Shown: piece by piece, positions 1 through 8,814 of the stretch
How positions within the stretch are numbered: position 1 is the first letter of the stretch
How the letters are laid out: the number at the start of each line of letters is the position of its first letter
Source of the DNA: Fusibacter tunisiensis
Lineage (GTDB): Bacteria > Bacillota > Clostridia > Peptostreptococcales > Acidaminobacteraceae
Assembly: GCF_016908355.1 (NCBI RefSeq)
Contig: NZ_JAFBDT010000005.1
Coordinates: 1 to 64,000 of the forward strand
DNA: 64,000 nucleotides
Direction: 5' to 3'
Made by a program: the position numbers and the translations under genes
Notes under the pieces: generated by a model
What the model saw: only the letters and a program-made list of their open reading frames with translations
Told to the model about the DNA's origin: nothing
Database searches by the model: none

Positions 1-74
1 TTATTGTCTAATTTCATTCTTTTTACCTCATTTATATGTTTTACTACTGAATATAGTATATCATCTTTTAGGGT

Positions 75-153
75 CAAAAACAAGCCGATTCATCCACCAC
101 CTGCACTCTCACTCCGTGAGCAAGGTGGCTTAGAGGCGGGGGACTTCTCGGCT
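75..153 (-). terminator. Branched hairpin and U-run after the ABC exporter operon
   Basis: On the minus strand an outer stem AGCCGA/TCGGCT encloses an inner CCACCT/AGGTGG stem and a small CTCAC/GTGAG hairpin, and is followed by TTGTTTTT. It lies just after the last permease gene, so it probably ends that transcript. The multi-branched shape is larger than a usual terminator. It could also be the end of an IS200/IS605-type element, but no transposase or TnpB gene is visible. The rest of 1-216 shows nothing else. Confidence 0.45.
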
Positions 154-216
154 ATTTTAGTTAAAAAACCCCATATCAGTGACTTTTTAAGCATCCGTTT
201 AAACCCCTCATTTTTA

Positions 217-1011
217 TTAAATCAACAAATCTCGTTTTTCATAAAGTTTGAATGATGCAACGAGTAGCACTAAAGCAATTACAACTGTTCCAATGGCGTA
301 CCCAGTACCAATGCCCATTTCATGCAAAATCTGTGACGCTTCAAAATATTTAAAAGGCGTCAAATGTCTCAAAAATGCAATTTTGTCAGAAAGCCCCACA
401 ATCACCGACATAATATATAAGGCAAACACAGTGGCAAGTCCCACACTGCTGGAAACTTTATACCGTCTAAATACGGTGGCAAAGAACATGCCTAAACTGA
501 AAAAAACAAACGTCATTATACCTGAAGACACCATTAACCAAGATAAAAACCGATAGAAATCTGCATCTGGTTCATATCTAACAGTCCCCACCACAAGCGT
601 CCCATAAACCACACCCATTACAATTACGCATAAAATAAGGCCTGCAGCTACCTTTGACCAAATAATTTCACGCCGTTGTCTTGGAAGACTCATTAAAAAT
701 CCTGCCGTTTTGCTACGCTCTTCTTTAGCAATTAGCGTATGCCCAAGCTGAATGGCGTAAATGGCCAACATTAAATTAATATAAACGCCAGCGATGCTCA
801 TATAGCCACTTATAGTGGTCAAATTGGCATTGTTCATACCAAATGCCTCAAGAAGGGCAGGCGGCATAGCGTCTAAAATATCTGCCATTTCCGGATTGTT
901 ATAATAAGCTGAAAACTCCGAAAGCATCATGAGAAAAGCAAAAGAAAGGCTGATACTCCAAATAATTAGAGACTTCAGATTCGCTTTTAATTCCCTTAAA
1001 ACAATATTCAT
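217..1011 (-). CDS. ABC-2 type transporter permease (second subunit)
   Basis: A 264-residue integral membrane protein with about six hydrophobic segments. One lies near the N-terminus (after a short basic stretch), the last near the C-terminus, and the protein ends in a basic tail. The arrangement, with one N-terminal helix, an extracytoplasmic region and then a cluster of five helices, is that of ABC-2 family exporter permeases (BcrB/NatB-like). It lies 12 bases after a paralogous permease and is the third gene of an operon with the ATPase, so the two permeases probably form a heterodimer. The exported substrate cannot be told from sequence. A GGAGG-like site precedes the ATG. The call is secure at family level only. 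Confidence 0.8.
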   Translation of the reverse strand: MNIVLRELKANLKSLIIWSISLSFAFLMMLSEFSAYYNNPEMADILDAMPPALLEAFGMNNANLTTISGYMSIAGVYINLMLAIYAIQLGHTLIAKEERSKTAGFLMSLPRQRREIIWSKVAAGLILCVIVMGVVYGTLVVGTVRYEPDADFYRFLSWLMVSSGIMTFVFFSLGMFFATVFRRYKVSSSVGLATVFALYIMSVIVGLSDKIAFLRHLTPFKYFEASQILHEMGIGTGYAIGTVVIALVLLVASFKLYEKRDLLI

Positions 1012-1023
1012 ATGGCCTCCCTT

Positions 1024-1827
1024 CTACAATGCGTGAATGTTGCGTTTCACATAGCGTTTATACCCAATACCAGTAGCCAACCCTATTATTAATATCGCCA
1101 GTAAAGTCCACATAAAGTTTAAACTGCCTTCACTTAGAATATATCCAGGTTCAAAATAATAGTAAGGGGATAAAATGCCCAAAAATTTTCCGCCCACTAT
1201 ACTGCGAATGGCATTTAGCATATAGAGCCCAAACGCAACACCCATGGCATAGCTGATCACACTGCCTATTTTTCGGGTAAATACTGTAACGATTAAGCCA
1301 ATGCTGAAAAAAACAAGTTGAAACAGGGGCATACTGGCCAATAGAATTAAGATATGTGTTGCTTCAAACGTATTTGCCCCTCTAAAAAGTTCGATAGAAA
1401 TATAGGTTCCCACCCATAGGGCAATGTTGGTAAGTAACAAAGCCATTAAGGCCGCCCCGTATTTTTCAACAAAAATACGCCTTCTGGACACCGGTTTGCT
1501 AAACAAAAAATCAGCAGTGCGTTCACGTTCTTCTACAGATAAAAAATTAAACCCATAATAAGCACTTTGAACAGCCATGCATAGCTGAACAAATGCGAAT
1601 AAAAACGCATAATAACCCGGAATTGTAGACATTGGAACGTATTCACTCATGCCAAATGCCTTGAGCAGTTCTTCAGGGTAATTTTCCAAGATTTTGTCCA
1701 TCATTTGTGAGTCCTCCGCCATCACAGGAAAAAAAGCCATAAAAAGAATCAAAAGTGCAATGATGGAAATTGCCCATATCCAAAGTGTTCTCATATAATT
1801 TTTGAGTTCAAAACGAAAAATTATCAT
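1024..1827 (-). CDS. ABC-2 type transporter permease (first subunit)
   Basis: A 267-residue membrane protein with about six predicted helices and the same layout as its downstream neighbour. Both carry a short loop with the pattern EER(E/S)(R/K)TA(D/G)FL(F/M)S(K/L)P just after the second helix, so they are diverged duplicates. It starts 8 bases after the ATPase stop, which indicates translational coupling. The expected role is the membrane half of an ABC exporter such as those for antimicrobial peptides, sodium or lipids. The substrate is unknown. The start ATG is preceded by a short GGTGAT-type ribosome site. Confidence 0.8.
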   Translation of the reverse strand: MIIFRFELKNYMRTLWIWAISIIALLILFMAFFPVMAEDSQMMDKILENYPEELLKAFGMSEYVPMSTIPGYYAFLFAFVQLCMAVQSAYYGFNFLSVEERERTADFLFSKPVSRRRIFVEKYGAALMALLLTNIALWVGTYISIELFRGANTFEATHILILLASMPLFQLVFFSIGLIVTVFTRKIGSVISYAMGVAFGLYMLNAIRSIVGGKFLGILSPYYYFEPGYILSEGSLNFMWTLLAILIIGLATGIGYKRYVKRNIHAL

Positions 1828-1835
1828 TAAATCAC

Positions 1836-2708
1836 CTACTTGTAATAGTGCATAAAAATCTCTTCAAGTGAAGGATTTTCCACCAATATGTCCTTAAGTT
1901 CTAAAGACTGAATTTTATTGACCAGTAGGTTCACATCTCCCTTATAAAAAAAATCAAGTTGATGGTCACTTTTATTCAGTTCTGTTACACCTTCTATTTC
2001 AAAAGTCTTTAAATCAATGCTTTCCCCGATCAATGTGATTTTCTTGTATGTATCTTCCCTAAGGGTTTTAACATCTTCTACTTGTATAACATGTCCACCT
2101 TTGATAATAGCCACGCGATTACACAAGTGCTGAACCTCAGAAAGAATATGGGAGGAAAAAAAGACACTTGCCCCTTTTTTGTTTTCAGATTTGATCAGCT
2201 CAAAAAAACGCTGTTGCATCAAGGGATCTAGCCCACTCGTAGGTTCGTCCAAGACAATTAACTTTGGTTCATGTAAAAGACCTTGTACAATGCCAACTTT
2301 TTTCTTATTGCCATAAGACAAATCTTCAATCCTTCGGTTAAGATTGAGCTCCATAATCTCAGAGAGCTCATAAATCCTTTTGGAACAGTCCTTTTTATAA
2401 AAACTGCCGGCATATTTGAGAAGGTCAATGACTTTCATCTTTTCATAATAAAAAACTTCAGATGGCAGATAGCCGATATCTTTTCGAATTTCATGTCCCT
2501 GCGTGATACAATCCTTGCCAAAAATAGTTGCAGAGCCACTTGTTGGAAAAATTAACCCTAGAAGCGTCCTAATGGTAGTGGACTTCCCTGCACCATTTGG
2601 CCCAATAAAGCCAAATATTTCGCCTTCTCTCACTTGAAAAGACACATCTTCAATGCCTTTGACCTTGCTATAATATTTTGTGAGTTGATTAATTTCAATA
2701 CAGTTCAT
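1836..2708 (-). CDS. ABC transporter ATP-binding protein
   Basis: A 290-residue cytoplasmic ATPase that powers the two adjacent permeases. Visible motifs are Walker A (GPNGAGKST, near residue 38), the Q-loop region, a signature reading LSYGNKKK in place of the canonical LSGGQ, Walker B followed by Glu (LIVLDEPTSGLD) and a switch His (FFSSH). The C-terminal 80 residues form the extra domain usual in BcrA/NatA/CcmA-like ATPases. I chose the ATG at 2708 because AGGAGGTGG lies 4 bases upstream; a longer reading to 2750 has no ribosome site. It is the first gene of the exporter operon. Confidence 0.88.
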   Translation of the reverse strand: MNCIEINQLTKYYSKVKGIEDVSFQVREGEIFGFIGPNGAGKSTTIRTLLGLIFPTSGSATIFGKDCITQGHEIRKDIGYLPSEVFYYEKMKVIDLLKYAGSFYKKDCSKRIYELSEIMELNLNRRIEDLSYGNKKKVGIVQGLLHEPKLIVLDEPTSGLDPLMQQRFFELIKSENKKGASVFFSSHILSEVQHLCNRVAIIKGGHVIQVEDVKTLREDTYKKITLIGESIDLKTFEIEGVTELNKSDHQLDFFYKGDVNLLVNKIQSLELKDILVENPSLEEIFMHYYK

Positions 2709-2770
2709 GCGTCCACCTCCTATATGTCTATAATTATACCATAATATCATTCCTCAATTATTCTGTTTTA

Positions 2771-2800
2771 TTGACTTTAACTGTTTTTTTAATCTATATT
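2771..2800 (+). promoter_or_regulatory. Sigma-A-like promoter for the dodecin gene
   Basis: TTGACT, an 18-base spacer and TATATT lie about 50 bases before the dodecin start codon. This fits a housekeeping promoter with a short leader. Confidence 0.5.
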
Positions 2801-2852
2801 TGGGCATACGTATGTATAGGTGAATTATACTCTATATTTAAGGAGGCATATT

Positions 2853-3056
2853 ATGGCAGTTGTTAAAGTTATTGAAATTCTAGCAGAATCTGAAGTGAGT
2901 TGGGAAGAGGCAGCGAACCAAGCACTGAAGGCTGCAACAAAGTCTGTTAAAAACATTAAGACTATTTATATCAATGATTTCCAAGCCGTCGTAGAAGGCG
3001 ATCAAATTTCCCGTTACCGCGTCAATGCAAAAATTTCATTCCTCGTTGAAGACTAA
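2853..3056 (+). CDS. Dodecin family flavin-binding protein
   Basis: A 67-residue protein matching the whole dodecin family: MAVVKVIEI start, the SWEEAANQAL helix, and the KNIKTIYINDFQA strand followed by YRVNAKISF. Dodecins assemble into hollow dodecamers that bind flavins (riboflavin, FMN, lumichrome) and buffer or quench them in the cytoplasm. The start at 2853 is set by AAGGAGG 5-6 bases upstream. It is monocistronic, with its own promoter and a shared terminator. It is convergent with the heliorhodopsin gene, an interesting pairing because dodecins limit flavin photochemistry, though a functional link is only inference. Confidence 0.9.
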   Translation: MAVVKVIEILAESEVSWEEAANQALKAATKSVKNIKTIYINDFQAVVEGDQISRYRVNAKISFLVED

Positions 3057-3073
3057 TACTCACACATCAAAAT

Positions 3074-3126
3074 AAAACCCTGATTTCAATCTATATACAC
3101 TATGGTATATTGGAATTCAGGGTTTT
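3074..3126. terminator. Bidirectional terminator between dodecin and heliorhodopsin
   Basis: A long hairpin (AAAACCCTGA / TCAGGGTTTT with an extended AT-rich inner stem) sits between the two convergent genes. It gives a U-run on either strand. Confidence 0.75.
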
Positions 3127-3142
3127 ATAGTGCCATAAACAC

Positions 3143-3931
3143 TTAAGGCTGCATGGCCCCAAACAACACAAGCCACGCAAGAAAGGTTTTTGCAACCAAG
3201 CTTAATACAATATAAACGCGTTCACCATACATGTAATCACGCCATTTTCCGATTTTTTTATACTGTAAGATCATATTAATCGGGAAAGAATTAAAAGCAA
3301 CAAAATAGGTTCCCACAATTGCCCAAACAAACCAAGGCACCTGATCAAAATTACCAGTCCCAAACATATAAAGTAAAATTGCAATCCACGGACCAATACC
3401 CGCTACAGACCCCCATATAAATGGTTTCCAATTCACCTTGTCTTTGCTTTCACCTGCGTTCATTTCTTCCATAACCAGCCCAAATATATTCATGCTTGCA
3501 TTTGCAACAAAAATCAGCAAAAGCGTTGCAATGTCATAAATACCAAATAAGGTTGCAATTAGAACAATCATCACAGAAGAACTTAGTGCATACTCATACC
3601 ATCTAAATCTATTGATGCCTTTTTTAAGCCCTTCAAAATAGGACTCGCTTTTCATGATGATTATAAAATGTGCCCCTGCAGACATAAATAAAAAACTTGC
3701 AACCAACACCCCAAAAGGGAGGTCAAAAAGAGCCTTGCTCGTTGTTTCAAGAGACCAAGTGGTCACGTTAAATGTTTGGTAATTCTGGACAATTGTCAGC
3801 TGAAATTCAGCTATTTTTTTGAATTACACTGGACGATAAAAATAACATTATAATGGCTTGTACCAAGTGAAATAGTCCCATAATTAAATTAAACCGTTTC
3901 AGTTTATCAAGTTTTTTTGCATCGACGCCAT
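3143..3931 (-). pseudogene. Heliorhodopsin, disrupted by two frameshifts in A7 tracts
   Basis: Three pieces together spell a heliorhodopsin of about 262 residues, the usual family length. Piece 1 is an ATG at 3931 with GGAGG 7 bases upstream, encoding only MASMQKNLIN before a stop. Piece 2 is the first helix (KLKRFNLIMGLFHLVQAIIM) in another frame. Piece 3, 3766-3143, is back in the first frame with helices 2-7, including RWYEYALSSSVMIVLIATLF, GKWRDYMYGERVYIVLSL and the retinal-binding lysine region SLVAKTFLAW. The frame changes fall at two A7 runs (plus-strand T-runs 3912-3918 and 3814-3820). One extra A in the first and one fewer in the second would restore a single open frame. Piece 3 alone can start at a GTG (3766) but would lack helix 1. 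The family is membrane-embedded and light-sensing. Whether this copy is dead, phase-variable or mis-sequenced is open. Confidence 0.85.
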
Positions 3932-4040
3932 AAATATTCCTCCATTTTTTTGTGATTACTTTGGGATGATACCCCCAAACCTGAGAAGTCATTCAAAAAC
4001 CTATTGTAATGTTGACTTTTACCGAATAAATGTTAAACTA

Positions 4041-4069
4041 AATATATCTTATTGATAATCTTTTAACAA
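4041..4069 (-). promoter_or_regulatory. Promoter of the heliorhodopsin gene
   Basis: On the minus strand TTGTTA, a 17-base spacer and TATATT lie about 110 bases upstream of the ATG at 3931. This is a plausible sigma-A promoter with a long leader. Confidence 0.45.
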
Positions 4070-4095
4070 TAAATTTGCTTATAAAGGAGCCTAAT

Positions 4096-4299
4096 ATGAA
4101 ACAACACACACATATAGACACTTGGATTCCAGAATTCACCCCTGAACACGTTGTAGAAAACCAGCTATTAGATTTTGAAGACCTCTATTTTTTTGAATAT
4201 AATTGTGAATCTATTAACAAATATTTTGCTTGTTTTGATGACTTTTGCCACCCCATAACCCATACTCCATTAGATCTTAGTGACGTGGTTTTTTATTAG
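4096..4299 (+). CDS. Small acidic hypothetical protein
   Basis: A 67-residue protein of unknown function. It is rich in Asp, Glu, His and aromatic residues and has two Cys (CES and CFDDFCH); no transmembrane segment or signal peptide is visible. The start at 4096 follows AAAGGAGCCTAAT, a good ribosome site. The reading frame fills the space between the heliorhodopsin promoter, from which it diverges, and a terminator. I recognise no family. The His/Cys content could suit metal binding, but that is speculation. Confidence 0.55.
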   Translation: MKQHTHIDTWIPEFTPEHVVENQLLDFEDLYFFEYNCESINKYFACFDDFCHPITHTPLDLSDVVFY

Positions 4300-4351
4300 G
4301 GAAAGGGAACTATCTTCAAGATAGCTTCTTCATGGCAAGATTTTGTTCATT

Positions 4352-4403
4352 AAAAAACTTGAGATTACAACGCATGAATTGTCCGTGTAAAATCAAGTTT
4401 TTT
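4352..4403 (-). terminator. Terminator of the first pilin operon
   Basis: AAAAAACTTGA and TCAAGTTTTTT form a stem with a 30-base loop, directly after the stop of the large prepilin gene. It could act in both directions and also end the small gene at 4096. Confidence 0.6.
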
Positions 4404-4435
4404 AAGTAAAAAAGCAATTTGTTTTATAAAAATGA

Positions 4436-7351
4436 CTAGTCTAATATTCGAATAAAATCAATTTCAAAACTTCCATTTGAATTGACTGCAGGGTCTATCC
4501 TTAATTGCTTAAGTGTCCCCTCCCACTTTGAGTTAGAACCCATATAAATAATATAATCTGTAAAATCAGAGTTTGGCACTATTTCAAAGTCAATGTGTTT
4601 TGTTTCATCAAACTCAGAATCCAGGGTTGTTGTAAAATAAATTTGTCCAGTATCACTACTGGTGATGTTTTTTAATCTCAATAAAATTGAATTAGAGTTG
4701 TTTATGGTGATATTTAAATCATCAATTGAAACAATATGCGGATCTGAATTCGTAATATTTCCTCTAACAATCCCTGTGGATACATGTTCAAAGGAAGATA
4801 TATCTGTAATTGCCTGCCAGCCATCTAATCCAGAATCAGAAAAATCCCATGCTATTAATGGCATGCTAAACCATTTCAATCTTAAATAATTCTCAACATA
4901 CTGTCGTTCTCTTAAGGTTAGATTTCTATTAAAAACAATAATTTCTGCAATATCACCCTTTAAATATTGGCCCGTTCCGCCTTTTGATGCTCCTATGGCA
5001 ACGTTATTATTTTGATTGGATGCACTCCCTGAACTTTCAACACTTTCTTCACTTCCGTTAATATAATATATATGATTTGTCCCATTCCAAATTGATGTAT
5101 GATAATTAAAGTTAATATCCCCAGATGTACTAATCGTTTTTCCTCTTAATTTTTGTGCAAAATTCCCGTTAGTTGTTCCAATAGCATATGTTGCACTGCC
5201 ACCCCAACCACCTGCTTTACTAAAAAATGTTTCAGAGTTATTTTCTGCAAGGGACTGGCCAACTACAAAGACTGAAAAGGAGTTAGTATTACTTGAATAA
5301 AAGTCTTCATTCCCATCTCCACCCAATTCTGAATCCATATACACCATACTATCGTTAAAACCATCAAAACTCACTGTATAAAAATTATTTAAGCCATCTT
5401 TATTCCAAGTTGGTCTTTTTGTATTTGTATTTTGTATGAAATGGTTACCGGCACTGGAACGATCAATCCAACTCGGTAGACTAGAATCATTCTCCGATTC
5501 GTTCGCTAAAGAAGCATCTAATTGCAATATCATTCCTTCAGGCCAAGTGTAATCACTTGTATAAGGTAACACATTAACTGAAATTGAACTAACCGCATTC
5601 CCATCATTTGAAGCAGCCGATATAATCGCAGTTCCAGCCCCAACACCCGTTACAACTCCGTTTGATACAGTAGCAATAGACTCATCTGAACTCGACCATA
5701 CAACTGATTTATCATAAGCATTCTCAGGCAAAACATCTACAACTACAGTTTCACTGTCGCCCACCACAAACTCTAAATTATCAGGTGTCAATGTGATAGT
5801 GTCTACCAATTCTTTTTCAACAACATTAACGGTCAAGGTCATTGATTTTGTTGTATCCGATTTAGCTGTGCCAGTAAGTAAAAATGTTCCTGCAGCAGAT
5901 GTGTCAACAGTTCCATTCCACTCTACAGAAACAAACCGATCTGATCCAAATGACATATCTGCTAAGACTGTATTTGGTAATGCATAACTATCTCCAACAT
6001 ATGCTGTTTCAGAAAGATTATATAAAGATACAATTTCAGCATCTGAATCTAAAGGGACATACTTAGATTTAATATAATTAGAGATTTCATATGCATCAAT
6101 ACTATCTGTGTATGCCAAAAATTCGATTATATCAAAATCACTATTTCCGAACAAAAAATCATTGCCATCTGATACATAAGAGCCTGATACAAGATACCAC
6201 TCATCTGAACTGAGTTTATTATTTGAGTCCTCAATTAATTTTGCCGTATAACTACCATTGGTAAAAATAGTTTCTTCTGCTGCGGCATCGCGTCCTCGAA
6301 CAACTGCAAAATAATTAACAGTCTCTCCTAAAGTATTTTGGTTTACTATCGCTAGGCTGCTGGTATTCGTAAATCTTATATATCTAGAAACAAATGAGTT
6401 CAATGGGTCTGTATCGTGTAAAGCGGGTCTACTTGATGCATTGCTATTAGACATATACTCAGTTGGAGCAGCTTCTCCTATATTGGATGCCAAATCATAC
6501 CAACGTATAACACGTCGATCAGCACTTGATAAAACTTCATTTGGATTATATGGATCAATATAAGATGCATCCAAATGCAATGCCAAATTTGATGTATCTT
6601 CCAATCCATGAATATGTACAGGAATGGAAATGCCAGTCTCACCTATGCGTCCTGATTTTGCAGCAGGCGTTACTGTTAAAACAATATGTCTTCCAGAATA
6701 AGCAGATAAATCCAACATACCATTCGACGTTTCCGTAGCAATGAGTTCATAATCTCTTGGAAATACTGGATATCTATCAAAAATATCCGCTTCTGGTACA
6801 TCCTCTAAATAGTTAAAGCTACTGTCCGGACCTTTTGGAACAGGCATATTGTAGCCTGGTTTAGACACATACCATGCATATAAATTAACCATTAAATCGC
6901 TTAGAGTCAGCGAATCGTTTGTGAAGACAGCTTCTAGGTTTGTAGGCGCATAATTATAAGCATATACGGTTTCAAACACATTATAGTTTAAACGTATAGC
7001 CACATCTGATATTTTTAATTTTTCGATTTGTGGAAGTCTTGTGTCTGAAACATAAGTAAAAAATTTTCTGCCATCATAATCTTCAGATAATTCTGCATAA
7101 CTCACAGGTATATTTTCAAATAAATTAACCGTAGTAAGTGTAACGCCTCCTGTATCAATATCTTCTTTTAAATCTTCAATACTGAGTTCCATTTGCTTTT
7201 GAGTTAAAAAAGCATCTTCTGTAATCTGCTTTGTCTCAAATAAAAACCCATAATTATCACTAATTACACCTAGAAAACCAGCAGATAAAAGTCCAATTAG
7301 TCCAATAGCCACTATTATTTCAACTAGTGTAAATCCTTTTTTTCTTCTCAT
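4436..7351 (-). CDS. Large modular type IV prepilin with Ig-like and lectin (LamG-like) domains
   Basis: 971 residues. The N-terminus RRKKGFTLVEIIVAIGLIG is a class III prepilin signal: cleavage after Gly, Phe+1, Glu+5, then the hydrophobic assembly helix. Residues to about 260 resemble the second prepilin of the neighbouring operon (WYVS and (S/A)GR(I/V)G motifs). After that come a LamG/concanavalin-like module (about 260-440), a Big_4-like Ig domain (about 450-525), a Big_2 Ig domain (VVWSSSDESIATVSNG, about 525-605), a second LamG module (about 610-850) and a carbohydrate-binding-like C-terminal domain. A grafted lectin on a pilin recalls PilC of Streptococcus sanguinis, so a tip or minor-pilin adhesin is likely. 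It is the last gene of a three-gene operon under a c-di-GMP riboswitch; AGGAG precedes the ATG. Confidence 0.85.
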   Translation of the reverse strand: MRRKKGFTLVEIIVAIGLIGLLSAGFLGVISDNYGFLFETKQITEDAFLTQKQMELSIEDLKEDIDTGGVTLTTVNLFENIPVSYAELSEDYDGRKFFTYVSDTRLPQIEKLKISDVAIRLNYNVFETVYAYNYAPTNLEAVFTNDSLTLSDLMVNLYAWYVSKPGYNMPVPKGPDSSFNYLEDVPEADIFDRYPVFPRDYELIATETSNGMLDLSAYSGRHIVLTVTPAAKSGRIGETGISIPVHIHGLEDTSNLALHLDASYIDPYNPNEVLSSADRRVIRWYDLASNIGEAAPTEYMSNSNASSRPALHDTDPLNSFVSRYIRFTNTSSLAIVNQNTLGETVNYFAVVRGRDAAAEETIFTNGSYTAKLIEDSNNKLSSDEWYLVSGSYVSDGNDFLFGNSDFDIIEFLAYTDSIDAYEISNYIKSKYVPLDSDAEIVSLYNLSETAYVGDSYALPNTVLADMSFGSDRFVSVEWNGTVDTSAAGTFLLTGTAKSDTTKSMTLTVNVVEKELVDTITLTPDNLEFVVGDSETVVVDVLPENAYDKSVVWSSSDESIATVSNGVVTGVGAGTAIISAASNDGNAVSSISVNVLPYTSDYTWPEGMILQLDASLANESENDSSLPSWIDRSSAGNHFIQNTNTKRPTWNKDGLNNFYTVSFDGFNDSMVYMDSELGGDGNEDFYSSNTNSFSVFVVGQSLAENNSETFFSKAGGWGGSATYAIGTTNGNFAQKLRGKTISTSGDINFNYHTSIWNGTNHIYYINGSEESVESSGSASNQNNNVAIGASKGGTGQYLKGDIAEIIVFNRNLTLRERQYVENYLRLKWFSMPLIAWDFSDSGLDGWQAITDISSFEHVSTGIVRGNITNSDPHIVSIDDLNITINNSNSILLRLKNITSSDTGQIYFTTTLDSEFDETKHIDFEIVPNSDFTDYIIYMGSNSKWEGTLKQLRIDPAVNSNGSFEIDFIRILD

Positions 7352-7361
7352 AAAACAACTC

Positions 7362-8798
7362 CTAATTTATGATTTGTGGACCTGTTACCAGCCAAAGCTC
7401 AGCCATAATATCTTGAGCTATATTATCAAACACTTCATCTAAATTAAAATCTTCATTGTAATTATAAATTTGCTTTGCCCCTATCGATGTCCCTATATGT
7501 GATATTTGACTTGTTATCCCAGATTCAAATCCAATTACATAAGAACTTATGGAGGAATTTTTTATAAGGTCTCCAATCAAAGTAATATAGGCGTCATTGT
7601 CTCTACTATAAGGATACACTCTTGTCTCCCCATCATAAGATATATATGGGTATATACCGCCTCTATCAGTGTGCTGATTATAAGCATCAAAGGAAGTGAA
7701 AATCCACCAACCATCTCCATTTCCTAACCAAGATGACCGATTTGTATTTCCATCAACCAAAACAATCATATAATTATATTTTTCAGTATGCTCATTATAA
7801 CCAGCAGTTTCAGGGTCAAAATCTATATGTCTATATAAAGCACGTCTAAGACCGTCACCTGTGTTTGTCATATTATAAGTCCTCAAATTATTTACCGTGT
7901 CAACTAAAGATGAGTAATCATCTTCTGCATTATAAAACGGGTGTTCATCATTTGAGTACGAATTGATGTCAGGATAATTTGCAGTATCTGAAAAAGGCAC
8001 TATAACAACCTCTATATTATTTTCTCTTGCAAATGTATTAATTACCCCCTCGACCACTGTCCCATCAGCCTTTGTATATCCCAACAAAGCATTTTTCAAA
8101 TGCCCCAATCTTGTGTTTCCGTTCAAACTATTATCCATACTTCCAGAAACATCTAAAACAAGAGAGATGGTAGCAACTTGAGTCCGTCCAGTTCCTTGAG
8201 CTGAGCTGTCATTTCTAAAGGCTAAAGCTACCGAAGGAGATAATTCAGTACCTTTGTCTACAACCTGTAGAGAATTTTGAGCTTCTATTTCAGTCTCATA
8301 TACAATTTTTTCATCAGTTCTTACTGGGTTTCCATCCCCATCTTCACCCATCACGTATCCAATTATCTTATACTTAAGCATTTTATCATTTGATGAAGTC
8401 GTATCTTTCTCATAAATTACTTCATAAGTAACGCCTGGGCTTTCCTCAACAAGTACAGTTTCTATATGTTTTCCATCTATCTCTGAATACTCATAGACAA
8501 CAATGCGCTTTTGATCTTTAGAAACCGTGAAATAACGCCAACCGGGATCCATTTTTTCAGGATCTTGAACATATGAAACAGGTACTGCAAAAACAGCCTT
8601 GGAATATCTTACAATTTCATTTATTTCTTGAGACGCTATACGAATCATAGTATTAATTTCATATTCATTAACAGTACGTGTGTGCGCTGTAGTAACCAAA
8701 CCAATCATGCTTGTACTTACCATGATTACAATGGAAATTAGAGCTATTGTAATCATAAGTTCAATTAATGTAAACCCTTTATATTTTTTTATATTCAT
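7362..8798 (-). CDS. Type IV prepilin with von Willebrand factor A domain
   Basis: 478 residues. The prepilin N-terminus KYKGFTLIELMITIALISIV (Gly-1, Phe+1, Glu+5) is followed by a pilin-like region of about 190 residues. A vWA domain then starts at VATISLVLDVSGSMD with an intact MIDAS DxSxS motif, later Thr (NTGDG) and Asp (VLVDGNTN). Its family role would be metal-dependent adhesion at the pilus tip, like S. sanguinis PilB. A paralogue with the same layout is encoded at 10661-12187. I chose ATG 8798 over the preceding TTG; GGAAG lies upstream. The gap to the next gene is 10 bases. Confidence 0.87.
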   Translation of the reverse strand: MNIKKYKGFTLIELMITIALISIVIMVSTSMIGLVTTAHTRTVNEYEINTMIRIASQEINEIVRYSKAVFAVPVSYVQDPEKMDPGWRYFTVSKDQKRIVVYEYSEIDGKHIETVLVEESPGVTYEVIYEKDTTSSNDKMLKYKIIGYVMGEDGDGNPVRTDEKIVYETEIEAQNSLQVVDKGTELSPSVALAFRNDSSAQGTGRTQVATISLVLDVSGSMDNSLNGNTRLGHLKNALLGYTKADGTVVEGVINTFARENNIEVVIVPFSDTANYPDINSYSNDEHPFYNAEDDYSSLVDTVNNLRTYNMTNTGDGLRRALYRHIDFDPETAGYNEHTEKYNYMIVLVDGNTNRSSWLGNGDGWWIFTSFDAYNQHTDRGGIYPYISYDGETRVYPYSRDNDAYITLIGDLIKNSSISSYVIGFESGITSQISHIGTSIGAKQIYNYNEDFNLDEVFDNIAQDIMAELWLVTGPQIIN

Positions 8799-8814
8799 CA
8801 AGGACCACTTCCTT

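Noticed and set aside
3143-3992. Programmed ribosomal frameshifting in the heliorhodopsin gene
   Set aside because: A7 runs are slippery, but two successive shifts in opposite directions without a stimulatory structure are improbable; indels or sequencing error are simpler.
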